A DNA stretch of 64,000 bases from CALZFJ01 sp051878575 (GCA_051878575.1 JBJEKJ010000114.1:6247-70246), one strand, 5' to 3'; positions 46,073 through 55,670 are shown, counted from the first letter of the stretch. Translations and numbers: made by a program. Notes: generated by a model not told the origin, from the sequence alone.

Positions 46073-48529
46073 TCAGCCAAGGTCGATCACTGTTATGCCT
46101 GCGCCGCCAAGCTGCACGTGCTCGTCGCGGTAGGACTTCACGCCGGCCACGGTGTTGAGATATTCCCTGATTCGTGTTCGCAGAATCCCGTTTCCCGTTC
46201 CATGAAGTATTCTGACCGTCTGTGCGTTGAATTGCAAGGCGTCGTCGATAAAATATGTCACGGTCTGTATAGCCTCGTCTGCACGCATTCCCCTCACGTC
46301 GATATCTTGCTTGAAGTTGAGCTGACGCTGACGCATGCTGTCGGTGGTCGATGAGCTCACGAATGCCACTTTGCGGTCGTTGTCGTTTCGATGCGACACG
46401 AATGTGAGACGGCTTAGCTTGATTTTCGACTTGAATTCGCCAATAGCTACTGTGGCGGTCTTGCCGCTTACTTCAAGAACGAGACACTTTGAGTTGCCGC
46501 CATCAATATACACATAGTCGTTCACGCCAATGCTTTGTGTGGGCGTATCGGTAGCCGTCGTGGGATTCTTTTTGCCTTTCTGCTTATGTCGCAGCTCAGG
46601 ATTGCGCCTCACAGTTGGCATTTCGTCATCAGCCTCGAGCCGCTCCTTGAACTCGTCCAATTGTCTGCGTATCTCTTTCGTTTTCTCCTTTTCGGCCTGG
46701 GCCTTCTTTATCTCATGAATGGTTCGCTCAATACTTGCGTTGCTTCGTGCGAGAATCTCTTTTGCCTCGGCTTTTGCTGCCTTTATGATGTCGCGTTGCT
46801 CTCCCGACAGCCTTTCCACCTCACTTTCATATTTCTCTATCAATGATGACAGCCGCTTCTCCTTTCCGTGGATTTCCTGGCGTTTCCCTTCCCAATATTT
46901 GCGGTCGCGGGCAATGTCGAGCAAATATTTGTCCATGTTTATGTAGTCACTGCCCACAATCTGCTCGGCATCGGCTATAACGTCGGCCGGCAGGCCTATC
47001 TTGCGTGCTATCTCCACCGCAAACGAGCTGCCGGGATAGCCTATCGACAGTTGGAACAGAGGCTGCATGTGCTGGCGGTCGTAGAGCATTGCTCCGTTCA
47101 CTATGCCGTCGTTCTCCTCGGCAAAATGCTTCAGATTCTGGTAGTGTGTGGTTATTACGCCAAACATTTGTTTGGCATTGAACCGTGCCAATATCGCTTG
47201 GGCTATCGCACCGCCGATTTGAGGCTCTGTTCCGCCTCCGAACTCGTCGATGAGCGTGAGGGTCTCTCGTCCCCCATTGTTGATGAAGAACTTCATGTTC
47301 ATCAAGTGCGAGCTATATGTGCTCAAATCATTCTCAATCGATTGCTCATCGCCGATGTCGACAAATATATTGCGAAAGATGCCGATGTGCGAATTGCTGT
47401 AAACCGGTGGCAACAGTCCGCATTGTGTCATATATTGCACCACGCTCACCGTCTTTAGGCACACCGACTTACCTCCGGCATTCGGACCTGAGATAATCAG
47501 GATGCGGCTCTTGGAGTCGAGACTTATATTGAGCGGTACCACCGATTTCCCTTGAGCTTTAAGCGTGAGATGTAGCAACGGGTGAATGGCGTGATACCAC
47601 TCTATTTGTGGCTTCTTCTCAATTGTCGGCAGGCATCCGCCTATCTCTTGGGCGAAAAGGGCCTTTGCCCTGATAAAGTCGATAAGGCCAAGCGTGCGGT
47701 AGGACTCTATCATGTCGTCGATATGAGGACGCACGGTAGAGGTTACCATAAGCAGAATGCGCACTATCTCGCGGTGCATCTCACCCTCGAGCTCGCGTAT
47801 TGCATTGTTGGCCTCTACTATCTCGGCAGGTTCTATGAATATTGTCTTTCCTGTGGCCGACTCATCGTGAACGATGCCCTTTATTTTTCGCTTGTTCATA
47901 GGTGCGACCGGAATCACCAAGCGCCCGTCGCGAATCGATGGAGCGGCGTCCTTCTCGATATAGCCCTCATTGCGCCCTGTGCTCAAGATGCGGCGTAGAA
48001 TGCCGTTGATGCTCGACGTTGTAGATGCTATCTGTCTTTTGATGGCCAACAGCTCGGGTGTGGCATTGTCCTTGATATTGCCGAATTTGTCGAGCACGGC
48101 ATCGATGGCGTCGATTATGTCGGGAAATGCGGTCATAGTCGATGCCACGTCGGTCAGTCGCGGATATTGCGGCGTCTCGCCGTCGTCGCTGTTGCTGCTC
48201 TTGAAGAATCGTGCGATGTCGGCGATTGTCGACAGGGAGCGTTTCAGGTTGAACAGTTCCAACTCGGTGAGGAATGATCCCTCGGCTCTCACCGTTTCAA
48301 GCTGCTGAGTAAGGTCGAAATAATGATTTAGCGGGAATTCCACGCCACTCTCTATTATGCTCAGGAACTCATTGGTCTGTTCGAGCATAGCGCACACCTT
48401 TCCATAGTCGGGCGAAAAAGCCATTTCGTCGCAACATTGCACGCCGAGCGCACATAGGCACTTGGCTTTTAGTAGATTCCTTATGGCTGCAAAATCAACC
48501 TTGTTCTCAAAATTCTTAGGATATATCAT
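46073..48529 (-). CDS. mutS2: MutS2 (RqcU) ATPase with Smr domain
   Basis: The 818-residue protein has the MutS-family ATPase core with Walker A GPNAGGKS (348-355) and Walker B LIDEFGGGTEP (426-436), a long coiled-coil (about 520-640) rich in Glu, Lys and Arg, and a C-terminal Smr nuclease domain (about 740-818) with DVRGMRADEA and HGTGNGILR. MutS2 lacks the mismatch-recognition domain. It has been linked to anti-recombination and, in Bacillus, to rescue of collided ribosomes. The N-terminus MIYPKNFENK fits the family. A -7 element lies so close that its mRNA may be almost leaderless. Confidence 0.96.
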   Translation of the reverse strand: MIYPKNFENKVDFAAIRNLLKAKCLCALGVQCCDEMAFSPDYGKVCAMLEQTNEFLSIIESGVEFPLNHYFDLTQQLETVRAEGSFLTELELFNLKRSLSTIADIARFFKSSNSDDGETPQYPRLTDVASTMTAFPDIIDAIDAVLDKFGNIKDNATPELLAIKRQIASTTSSINGILRRILSTGRNEGYIEKDAAPSIRDGRLVIPVAPMNKRKIKGIVHDESATGKTIFIEPAEIVEANNAIRELEGEMHREIVRILLMVTSTVRPHIDDMIESYRTLGLIDFIRAKALFAQEIGGCLPTIEKKPQIEWYHAIHPLLHLTLKAQGKSVVPLNISLDSKSRILIISGPNAGGKSVCLKTVSVVQYMTQCGLLPPVYSNSHIGIFRNIFVDIGDEQSIENDLSTYSSHLMNMKFFINNGGRETLTLIDEFGGGTEPQIGGAIAQAILARFNAKQMFGVITTHYQNLKHFAEENDGIVNGAMLYDRQHMQPLFQLSIGYPGSSFAVEIARKIGLPADVIADAEQIVGSDYINMDKYLLDIARDRKYWEGKRQEIHGKEKRLSSLIEKYESEVERLSGEQRDIIKAAKAEAKEILARSNASIERTIHEIKKAQAEKEKTKEIRRQLDEFKERLEADDEMPTVRRNPELRHKQKGKKNPTTATDTPTQSIGVNDYVYIDGGNSKCLVLEVSGKTATVAIGEFKSKIKLSRLTFVSHRNDNDRKVAFVSSSTTDSMRQRQLNFKQDIDVRGMRADEAIQTVTYFIDDALQFNAQTVRILHGTGNGILRTRIREYLNTVAGVKSYRDEHVQLGGAGITVIDLG

Positions 48530-48536
48530 AATGCTG

Positions 48537-48544
48537 CAAAATTA
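48537..48544 (-). promoter_or_regulatory. -7 element of mutS2
   Basis: TAATTTTG on the minus strand lies 7 bases before the ATG. No TTG is spaced correctly, so the promoter is incomplete. Confidence 0.35.
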
Positions 48545-48746
48545 CGCATTTTTGGCGATTCATACATCAAATAACATAAAAAAGGAGAAATGAATCACCT
48601 CGCGGTATCCATTCCCCTTATAACATAAAAACTAAAAACAACCATTTCTACTAACTTAACAATAAAACGGTGAAGCATGTTTAATCAATATAAGCATATT
48701 TCTTTGATTACTGCCATTTCCTACCATTCCGCATGCAAAATTAGTG

Positions 48747-48776
48747 CATTATTACCGTGACAACACGGCAATAATG
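48747..48776 (-). terminator. Candidate terminator of the 48831 gene
   Basis: CATTATTACCGTG pairs with CACGGCAATAATG over 13 positions with one mismatch around a 4-base loop. The minus strand is then T-rich but has no clean T-run, so it is a weak terminator. Confidence 0.5.
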
Positions 48777-48830
48777 TCTCTAAATCCTGTAAATTTGTTC
48801 AGAAAGTGGTAGTTGGGGCGTAGTTTTTGC

Positions 48831-49328
48831 TCAGTGAATATCAACTCCGGCATTCTTGGCAAGGCCGATGAATTGGCGCAGTTCTGCCTGACCGTCGAAA
48901 ACGGAGAATGGAATAGCAATAAACTTGAATTTTCCGTTGGCCAAAAGGAGAAGCAACTCCTCATTTGTGGTGGAGATGTGGCGTAGCCGTGTCCATTCCA
49001 CAATTTCCACGTCTATGCCGGCATCATCGTCGTCGATGAATTGGAACTCTAGTCCATCCTCATCGGCTGTTATGCTTTTCCTTAGTATGGAATATCGGGC
49101 CTCAGAGGCAAGTCCATAGCTGAATAGAGCCAAGAACACCACCATAGGGCAAACTAAAAAAACATATATCAATGTGAGAAACACGAATCGCACATCGTTG
49201 AGGCACAATGAAACGCCTATCAGTGCTATGGCAGGCAATGCGTATGCCCACCATGTCTGCTTTATATATCTTCTCACAAGAATTGAAAAATATTTCCCGC
49301 TTGTTATGTTATGAGGTCTCAGTCTCAT
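48831..49328 (-). CDS. Membrane protein with YcxB-like C-terminal domain
   Basis: It has 165 residues, two hydrophobic spans (about 27-45 and 49-72), then a cytoplasmic beta-rich domain whose EWTRLRHISTTNEELLLLLA and later AIPFSVF resemble YcxB-like domains. Function is unknown. Its start is one base after the DUF486 stop, so the pair is probably co-transcribed. Confidence 0.7.
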   Translation of the reverse strand: MRLRPHNITSGKYFSILVRRYIKQTWWAYALPAIALIGVSLCLNDVRFVFLTLIYVFLVCPMVVFLALFSYGLASEARYSILRKSITADEDGLEFQFIDDDDAGIDVEIVEWTRLRHISTTNEELLLLLANGKFKFIAIPFSVFDGQAELRQFIGLAKNAGVDIH

Positions 49329-49329
49329 C

Positions 49330-49704
49330 CTATTTCATGAAAACAAAGTACACTGCAAGAATCAGACACACGAACGCCGCAAAATGATTCCATTGTAGCG
49401 ACTCTCCCCTGAAAAACACCACGGTAAATACCGTGAACACAACTAATGTTATAGCCTCCTGCATGATTTTCAGCTGCATGAGAGTGAAAGGGCCTCCATT
49501 GCCCACGAAGCCTATTCTGTTGGCCGGTACTTGGAAGGAATACTCGGCCAAGGCTATGCCCCATGAAAAAAGAATCACACACCATAACGGCCAATTGGAG
49601 CTAATGCCCGATGACTGTAGTTTCAGATGTCCATACCATGCGAATGTCATGAAGATGTTGGATACGATGAGCATCCCTATCGTAAGTAAACTGTTGGTCC
49701 ACAT
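49330..49704 (-). CDS. DUF486 family small membrane protein
   Basis: This 124-residue protein has four hydrophobic spans and the motifs MTFAWYGHL, SWGIALAEYSFQVPANRIG and QLKIMQEAITLVVF of DUF486, a family related to drug/metabolite transporters. Its substrate is unknown. It lies between the C45-type hydrolase gene (24 bases) and the YcxB-like gene (1 base), in a likely three-gene unit on the minus strand. Confidence 0.88.
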   Translation of the reverse strand: MWTNSLLTIGMLIVSNIFMTFAWYGHLKLQSSGISSNWPLWCVILFSWGIALAEYSFQVPANRIGFVGNGGPFTLMQLKIMQEAITLVVFTVFTVVFFRGESLQWNHFAAFVCLILAVYFVFMK

Positions 49705-49728
49705 AAGTCACATAAAAATTTATAATAA

Positions 49729-50859
49729 TTATTGGAGTTTTGATTTGGTTGATTTTGCTCTATTTTGTCGCTCGGCATATCCTTGCGCATAGCGCTGCTT
49801 GTTCTCGATGATGGCTATTTGGCTGTACCCTGTGTTATTGTCGTTGAATAGCAATTGCAGGTTAAGATAGTATTTGCCATTGCCGCGTGCTACGGAGAAG
49901 ATCTCATGTTTCATTCTCACCACCTTGTCGCATAGTGGCGAGTGTCCGCCGGGCCCGGAGCCTCGAAGCTCATCGGCTACTCCGTTCTCGCCAAGCCAAG
50001 CCGCCCTTATCGACGAGCAAGGCGGGTAGCCGAGCCCTATCCACATCACCGTCAGCGATGGGTCCTCCCCCGCTGACACACCTTCAATCACCACTGTGGC
50101 CGTCGATGATCGACGTGGAATGAAGTCGAGGTCGATAATCCATTCTTTACCCGAATGAGTGAAATCGGTATCAATCATGCTGTTGTAGAATGTGCGTGAT
50201 ATTTTCTCGGTGAACACTGCCGGAGTGAAGTCGTTTCGCTCGATGTGGTCCTTGATAAGCGTCTTCAGATTCTGCTCGCGAATATAGCCATAGCCGTCGT
50301 CGCAACGTCCGCAATATGAATAGTTGGTGCGCGTAAGCACTCCGTCGGGAGCGTCTTTCAGGTCAAAGCGTTGGAAGTCGTGGTTGTTGACCTCGAAATA
50401 TGCCCCGGAGCCATTGGCGTCGATAACGCCAAAGTTGGCTTCCACACCAAGAGGTTTGGGAAGTCCTCGCAGGAGGTTGGCAAAGTCGTCGACTGTGCGA
50501 CACTGTCTCAGTGCGACAGTCATCACAAGGCCCTCCTTGTCCATTTCTTTCACATCGTCGTCCTTCAGATTGTAGGATGCAGTGTTCATAATGGCAAATC
50601 CCTGAGAATTGTAGCCCATCCAAGCCTCTTTGCATAGAGTGTCGCTGGCATTGTAGAGGGCCACATATTCAAAACAGCCTTTGGCGGCGCAAATACGCTC
50701 CACCTTGTTGTTCTCCTCGCCGGTGTCCCGGTGCTTCCATAGAAGCGGACGCCCGTGGGCAGTCTTCTCTCCCGATATTATTGCCGAGGTACATGCAATT
50801 GACTCACTTGCTGCAAGCATCAATGCAAGTATCAAGCCCGATTTTATAAATGCTTTCAT
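49729..50859 (-). CDS. C45-type (acyl-CoA:6-APA acyltransferase-like) Ntn hydrolase
   Basis: The 376-residue protein belongs to the N-terminal nucleophile hydrolases of the C45 type. A signal peptide runs to about Ala22, and the next residue, Cys23 in CTSAIISG, would be the nucleophile. GRPLLWKHRDTG and the central RTNYSYC region with the NFGVIDANGSGAYFEVNNHDF stretch are typical of the fold. Similar proteins cleave amides such as penicillins, N-acyl amino acids or bile salts, but the substrate is not clear. Cys23 follows ESIA, which is a poor lipobox, so periplasmic release is favoured over lipidation. Confidence 0.82.
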   Translation of the reverse strand: MKAFIKSGLILALMLAASESIACTSAIISGEKTAHGRPLLWKHRDTGEENNKVERICAAKGCFEYVALYNASDTLCKEAWMGYNSQGFAIMNTASYNLKDDDVKEMDKEGLVMTVALRQCRTVDDFANLLRGLPKPLGVEANFGVIDANGSGAYFEVNNHDFQRFDLKDAPDGVLTRTNYSYCGRCDDGYGYIREQNLKTLIKDHIERNDFTPAVFTEKISRTFYNSMIDTDFTHSGKEWIIDLDFIPRRSSTATVVIEGVSAGEDPSLTVMWIGLGYPPCSSIRAAWLGENGVADELRGSGPGGHSPLCDKVVRMKHEIFSVARGNGKYYLNLQLLFNDNNTGYSQIAIIENKQRYAQGYAERQNRAKSTKSKLQ

Positions 50860-50880
50860 CTTTCATTCACAAATTTCAAT

Positions 50881-50911
50881 CAAAGATACAAATCTATTAG
50901 CGAATAACAAA
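50881..50911 (-). promoter_or_regulatory. Promoter of the C45-type hydrolase unit
   Basis: TTTG (50911-50908), 19 bases, TATCTTTG (50888-50881) on the minus strand fits the consensus exactly, just before the ATG at 50859. Confidence 0.7.
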
Positions 50912-50918
50912 ATTTTTG

Positions 50919-50926
50919 TACCTTTG
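50919..50926 (+). promoter_or_regulatory. -7 element of the thioesterase-dprA unit
   Basis: TACCTTTG lies 43 bases before the ATG at 50970 and close to the divergent C45 promoter. A -33 element was not found. It rules out an in-frame ATG at 50916. Confidence 0.5.
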
Positions 50927-50969
50927 CAGTGGAAATCAAATTGCTTTTTCCACGTTTATATACTTTATT

Positions 50970-51374
50970 ATGGATAAATATATTTTCTCAATAGATATTA
51001 AGGTTCGCGACTATGAGATCGATAGTGAGGGCATAGTGAACAATGCCAATTATCTGCACTATCTTGAGCATACGCGACATGAGTTTTGCGACATGGCGGG
51101 GTTCTCATTCAAGCGTATGCAGGAAGCCGGCATTGATCCTGTGCTTAACCGCATTGAGGTCGACTACAAGGTGCCCTTGCGTAGCGGCGACGTAATGGAG
51201 AGCAAGTTGTGGGTGGAGATGAAAGGCGTGCGGTTTATTTTCCATCAGGATATTTTCAAGAAGGAAACCGGGGAACTGTCGATTAGTGCGGTGGTGAGCT
51301 GTGTGTGCATAGAGAATGGCAAGCTGACACGAGGCGAGATGCTTGCCGACGCATTCAGCCAATTTTTGAGGTAG
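50970..51374 (+). CDS. Hotdog-fold acyl-CoA thioesterase (YbgC/4HBT type)
   Basis: The 134-residue protein has the 4-hydroxybenzoyl-CoA thioesterase pattern, with the catalytic Asp in DSEGIVNNANYLHYLEHTRHEF near residue 18 and VDYKVPLRSGDVM later. Such enzymes hydrolyse short acyl-CoA or acyl-ACP. Substrate is unknown. dprA follows 19 bases later, so the two are probably co-transcribed. Confidence 0.85.
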   Translation: MDKYIFSIDIKVRDYEIDSEGIVNNANYLHYLEHTRHEFCDMAGFSFKRMQEAGIDPVLNRIEVDYKVPLRSGDVMESKLWVEMKGVRFIFHQDIFKKETGELSISAVVSCVCIENGKLTRGEMLADAFSQFLR

Positions 51375-51393
51375 TAACTGATGCTATAATGAA

Positions 51394-52512
51394 ATGGATG
51401 GCGTGCAGCTGAAATATAAGATTGCGTTTGCTTCGGTTCGTGGCATGGGTTACGATCTTGCGCAGCGCATTCTCGATATCGTGCCATCGGAGCAGATCTT
51501 CTTTGAGATGCGCGGTGATGAGCTTGCTGCGCTCTTGCAGGTGAAAAGCCGTATTACCGACAATGAGTATCGCAGCCAATTGCTTGTAAATGCCGAGAAG
51601 GAGATTGACTTCATCGACAAGAACAATTTGGGCGTGTGCTATTTTACCGACGAGGATTATCCGCTGCGTCTTGCCAACGCTCATGATGCTCCAATAATAT
51701 TATATTATAAAGGAGATGTAGGGTGCCTGAATGCAGCTAAGTTGGTGAGTATTGTGGGCACAAGGCATGCAACGCCCTATGGAGTGCATTTTTGCGACAC
51801 ATTCGTGCGAGATATGGCCGATATGCTTGTCGACACGGTGGTGGTGAGCGGACTTGCCTATGGAATCGATATTGCAGCGCATCGGGCCGCACTGGCCAAC
51901 AATATCCCTACTATAGCCGTTTTGGCTCACGGGCTGAACACTATATATCCCTCGCAGCATCGCGACGATGCCATAAGAATAATCAATGATGGTGGAATGC
52001 TTGTGACCGACTACACCTCCCGGCAAGTGATGACGAGGGCAAATTTCCTTGCCCGAAACCGCATTATAGCGGCATTGTCGGATTGCACGGTAGTCGTTGA
52101 GTCGGCCGAGAAGGGCGGTGCCATTGTAACGGCCGGAATAGCTGCGAGCTATAACCGTGATGTGTTTGCCGTTCCCGGAAAAGTGTCCGACATCTATTCG
52201 GCAGGATGCAATAACTTGATTAAGCGCAACACCGCATCGATGATAACAAATTGTGATGACATGATGCAGGCGATGAGATGGAATATGTTCGGTAATGAGA
52301 GTGTTGGAAGGCAAAAGAGTCTATTCCCGGAGCTCTCACCCGAGGAGCAGATTATTGTGGATTATCTGAGGTCACATTCCGACTCGCACATCAATGTGAT
52401 TTGCTCGGCACTCCGACTTCCGATGTCGCAATTGCTGAGCCAATTAATCGATTTGGAGTTCAAGGGAGCGATTATGGCCTCTCCCGGCAACAGATATTCT
52501 GTCGCATTCTGA
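51394..52512 (+). CDS. dprA: DNA-processing protein DprA
   Basis: DprA loads RecA on single-stranded DNA during transformation. The 372 residues hold an N-terminal SAM-like region, the Rossmann-fold DNA-binding domain with VSIVGTRHATPYG, SGLAYGIDIAAH and RNRIIAALSD, and the later AVPGKVSDIYSAGCN motif, and a C-terminal winged-helix DML1-like domain (about 305-372). The gene is widespread even in non-competent bacteria, so it does not prove transformation here. Confidence 0.95.
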   Translation: MDGVQLKYKIAFASVRGMGYDLAQRILDIVPSEQIFFEMRGDELAALLQVKSRITDNEYRSQLLVNAEKEIDFIDKNNLGVCYFTDEDYPLRLANAHDAPIILYYKGDVGCLNAAKLVSIVGTRHATPYGVHFCDTFVRDMADMLVDTVVVSGLAYGIDIAAHRAALANNIPTIAVLAHGLNTIYPSQHRDDAIRIINDGGMLVTDYTSRQVMTRANFLARNRIIAALSDCTVVVESAEKGGAIVTAGIAASYNRDVFAVPGKVSDIYSAGCNNLIKRNTASMITNCDDMMQAMRWNMFGNESVGRQKSLFPELSPEEQIIVDYLRSHSDSHINVICSALRLPMSQLLSQLIDLEFKGAIMASPGNRYSVAF

Positions 52513-52676
52513 TATTTGGACTGTTGCCGATGCCATATCCTATTTGCTTGTATATTATATGATTGCGTGGTGCCTGAATGGAATTAACGTAGTAAAAACG
52601 TAGTGACGAATTTGTGCTGATTCAAAAAAAGTAACTGTAACGTACTCCCTTTTTTCGGCAAATCTTCTTTTTATAC

Positions 52677-52684
52677 TAATTTTG
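52677..52684 (+). promoter_or_regulatory. -7 element of the GH3 gene
   Basis: TAATTTTG fits TAnnTTTG, about 80 bases before the chosen start at 52767. No matched -33 element was seen. Confidence 0.45.
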
Positions 52685-52766
52685 AGACGCATTTGATTGT
52701 TGACTCAATCGGGTGTGATGTTTTGTTGAGACTTAACCAAAAATGATTAATAACGATTACCTAAAA

Positions 52767-55052
52767 ATGAAGAGAATTCCAATTTTTGTTTTGTTTGCGG
52801 TATTGCCGTTGATGGCATTTGCCAAGAATGACTGCCGCGTGAGCGCGAAAGAGTTGAACAGCAACACTAAGGAGCAGTTTATCGATGGACTTATGAGCCG
52901 GATGACCGTTGAGGAGAAAATCGGACAGTTGAACCTTCCCGGTCTCGGACACATTGATGGCGACATAAAGAAATGCGATATTGCCAATCGCATAAGAAAC
53001 TCCGAAGTGGGCGGTTTCTTCAATTATTTTGATTTTGCTAACGTCAGGAAACTTCAGGAGGTCGCCGTGAGGGAGAGCCGATTGGGGATTCCATTGATAA
53101 TAGGTGCCGACGTGTGTGAGGGATATAAGACCACATTCCCGGTGCCATTGGGCATGTCGAGCTCGTTCAAGCCCGAGAATATAGAGCGTGCGGCGCGTAT
53201 CTCTGCCGAAGAAGCCTCTACTATTGGCGTTTGCTGGACTTATTCGCCTAATGTGGATATCTGCCGCGACGCACGTTGGGGGCGCTGTCGCGAGACTGCC
53301 GGTGAGGATGCGTTCCTGGGCTCGGCAATCGCACGGGCATGGGTGAAGGGTTATCAGGGCAATGACCTGAGCGCCGCGAACACTATTATGTCGTGTGTGA
53401 AGCATTTTGCGCTTTACGGTGCTGCCGAGGCCGGACGCGACTATAATCCGGTAGACATGAGCCGGGCTACCGCTTTGAATTACTTTATGCCTCCCTACAA
53501 AGCCGCTGTTGATGCCGGCGTGGGTAGCGTGATGTCGTCGTTCAATGAGTTTGAGGGTGTTCCTGCCACCGGAAATTCATGGCTGCTGAAAGATGTGCTG
53601 CGTGATGACTGGGGTTTCAAGGGTTTTGTAGTTTCCGACTATACTGCCATCAAGGAGATGGAGGCTCACGGAGTGGGCGGTACCACTCAAGTGACGCAAC
53701 AAGCGCTGAAATGCGGCATCGATATGGATATGATAGCCGACTATTATCATGAGAATCTTATGGTACTTCTGAAGGATGGGACGATTTCAATGGCCGATAT
53801 AGATTGTGCATGTCGTCGTATGCTTGAGGCAAAATATGATCTGGGGCTGTTTCATGATCCTTTCAAGTATATGGATGAGCAGAGGCGCGAGCGTGAGTTC
53901 TATAAGCCTGATTATTTGCTTGACGCACGCCGCATAGCCGCTGAATCGTATGTGCTCTTGAAAAATGAGGGCAACGTGCTGCCATTGCGCGATTGCGGGA
54001 AAATCGCTATTGTGGGTGCTCTTGCCGATGCTGAGGCCAATATGACTGGTACTTGGCGCGATGAGGCCGCCGATAGGACCCGTGGCCTTGATGAATGTCT
54101 GCGTGCCGTCATGGGTGATGGTGTGGAAATAGCATACTCGCGTGGATGTAACCTCGACGATGATGCTACTGTGGAGTATAATTTCTCCAACAGGGAGAAA
54201 AACCTGCGCCGTGACGGAGATAAAATGCTGATTGACGCTATGACGGTGGCTGCCAATGCCGATGTGGTGATTGTGGCAGTCGGTGAGTCTATCACTATGA
54301 GTAGTGAGGGCGCAAGCAAGGCAGTTTTGGAGCTTCCTGATACTCAGCATGACTTGCTTAGGGCTATGAAGGCCACAGGAAAGCCTATTGTGATGCTCGT
54401 GTTTGCGGGAAGGCCTCTGGCTATCGAGAAGGAGGCTGAACTGGCCGACGCTATTCTCTATGTGTGGGAAGGCGGCTGTGAGGCCGGTCCGGCTATGGCC
54501 GAAATCTTGTCGGGAAAGGTATCCCCTACTGCGAAGTTGCCTATGAGCATGCCTCGTGTGACCGGTCAATGTCCTATATACTATAATCATAAGAATACCG
54601 GACGTCCGATGGAGGGTGAGAAATGGTACAGATATGTGTCAAACTATATCGACGTGCCAAACTCTCCGCTTTATCCTTTTGGCTACGGATTAAGCTATAC
54701 TACATTCAAATATGGTGATGTAGTGCTTGATGCCACTGAGATGTCGTCGACAGGCAAGATTAGTGCTTCGGTAGAGGTGGCGAATACGGGCGATATGGAT
54801 GGTGAGGAGATTGTGCAATTGTATATTCACGATATGATTCGAAGCACCACCCCTCCTGTGAGGGAGCTGAAGGGATTCCGTCGTGTTTCGCTGAGGAAAG
54901 GTGAGAAAACTACCGTTTCCTTCTCTATTGACGTTGATCTGCTCAAATTCTATAACGCTGATTTGCAACTTGTCGCCGAGCCCGGCGAATTTGAGGTTAT
55001 GATAGGAGGCAATAGCCGCGATGTGAAAATAGCCAAGTTTATATTGAGATAA
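52767..55052 (+). CDS. bglX: GH3 beta-glucosidase, secreted
   Basis: This glycoside hydrolase family 3 enzyme has 761 residues from ATG 52767, with a signal peptide (about 1-19) and no lipobox, so periplasmic location is likely. The N-terminal barrel has KHFALYGAAEAGRDYN and the nucleophile Asp291 in GFVVSDYTAI. The alpha/beta sandwich follows (about 365-610), and a fibronectin-like C-terminal domain ends it. The family removes terminal beta-glucose or xylose. An ATG eight codons earlier gives a longer, polar N-terminus before the signal peptide and is less likely. It lies well away from the galactan locus, so no functional link is claimed. Confidence 0.92.
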   Translation: MKRIPIFVLFAVLPLMAFAKNDCRVSAKELNSNTKEQFIDGLMSRMTVEEKIGQLNLPGLGHIDGDIKKCDIANRIRNSEVGGFFNYFDFANVRKLQEVAVRESRLGIPLIIGADVCEGYKTTFPVPLGMSSSFKPENIERAARISAEEASTIGVCWTYSPNVDICRDARWGRCRETAGEDAFLGSAIARAWVKGYQGNDLSAANTIMSCVKHFALYGAAEAGRDYNPVDMSRATALNYFMPPYKAAVDAGVGSVMSSFNEFEGVPATGNSWLLKDVLRDDWGFKGFVVSDYTAIKEMEAHGVGGTTQVTQQALKCGIDMDMIADYYHENLMVLLKDGTISMADIDCACRRMLEAKYDLGLFHDPFKYMDEQRREREFYKPDYLLDARRIAAESYVLLKNEGNVLPLRDCGKIAIVGALADAEANMTGTWRDEAADRTRGLDECLRAVMGDGVEIAYSRGCNLDDDATVEYNFSNREKNLRRDGDKMLIDAMTVAANADVVIVAVGESITMSSEGASKAVLELPDTQHDLLRAMKATGKPIVMLVFAGRPLAIEKEAELADAILYVWEGGCEAGPAMAEILSGKVSPTAKLPMSMPRVTGQCPIYYNHKNTGRPMEGEKWYRYVSNYIDVPNSPLYPFGYGLSYTTFKYGDVVLDATEMSSTGKISASVEVANTGDMDGEEIVQLYIHDMIRSTTPPVRELKGFRRVSLRKGEKTTVSFSIDVDLLKFYNADLQLVAEPGEFEVMIGGNSRDVKIAKFILR

Positions 55053-55071
55053 CGTTGTGTTTAGGTCGATT

Positions 55072-55118
55072 AAGGGACTGTGCTGTAGTGATTTTACAGC
55101 GAAGCCCCTTGTCTTTTT
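55072..55118 (+). terminator. Terminator after the GH3 gene
   Basis: AAGGG and CCCTT close an outer stem, and GCTGTA/TACAGC an inner one, with mismatches in between, followed by a T-run. It ends at the stop of the convergent AlkD-like gene. Confidence 0.65.
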
Positions 55119-55641
55119 ATTCATCAATGAGCAATGATGCGGGCTCTCTTGTGATGGCACATCCTTTGGAAAGCTCCTTGTGGGCGGCCAATGTCATTGT
55201 CGCCTTATCGAAGTCCTTGCCGATGGCAAGCAGGTTGGCCGCAAGCCGAAAAGCAAGATAGCGCAGCAGCTCGTTGTCGGATTGCGCATAGTCAAGGCAT
55301 AGAGTATGAGCAAAATCGGTGTTGCGTAGCAACTTGTGGCATAGTATGTCGGCAACTTCAGTGTTCTCCACTGAGGCAATCCATTCTCGGGCCATATCGA
55401 TTGTGAGGCTCTCAACAGGGAGAATCATAGGTGCGATAAGCCTACTTTCGCGTGTTCCGGAGTTTTTCCACAATTCGCAGGCAAGAGCCTTGTCCTTGCC
55501 TGCAAGTCGTGCTATGTCCATTATTTGGGGCAGATTCAGCCCGAAAATCACTGTGTGAGGGTCGCCGCCCTCTCTTAACCTGTCGGCAAGCATCCCATTG
55601 CGGTAGGTGAAGAATTGTTGCTTTATCTCTTTGAGTTCCAT
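55117..55641 (-). CDS. DNA alkylation repair (AlkD-like) HEAT-repeat protein, short
   Basis: The 174-residue protein consists of helical HEAT-like repeats resembling the AlkD DNA glycosylase family (for example LACELWKNSGTRESRLIAPMIL and EVADILCHKLLR). It is shorter than the usual 220-240 residues and the catalytic Asp is not clearly recognised, so glycosylase activity is uncertain. Alternatively it is only a HEAT-repeat binding protein. Confidence 0.65.
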   Translation of the reverse strand: MELKEIKQQFFTYRNGMLADRLREGGDPHTVIFGLNLPQIMDIARLAGKDKALACELWKNSGTRESRLIAPMILPVESLTIDMAREWIASVENTEVADILCHKLLRNTDFAHTLCLDYAQSDNELLRYLAFRLAANLLAIGKDFDKATMTLAAHKELSKGCAITREPASLLIDE

Positions 55642-55670
55642 GCTTGTTGATTAATTGCTTGATTAATTGC

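Larger units (their letters stand above)
48530..48830. other. Intergenic region upstream of mutS2
   Basis: This 301-base gap contains the -7 element of mutS2 and a hairpin at 48747-48776 near the end of the next gene. The middle is AT-rich, and I see no open reading frame or repeat of note. Confidence 0.6.

Noticed and set aside
53787..54590. 267-codon minus-strand frame within the GH3 gene
   Set aside because: It is a shadow of the GH3 coding sequence with low-complexity His/Ser/Thr-rich translation.
55117..55641. Possible frameshifted full-length AlkD
   Set aside because: The gene is short, but no continuation in another frame was seen past its ends, where a terminator and a hairpin lie.
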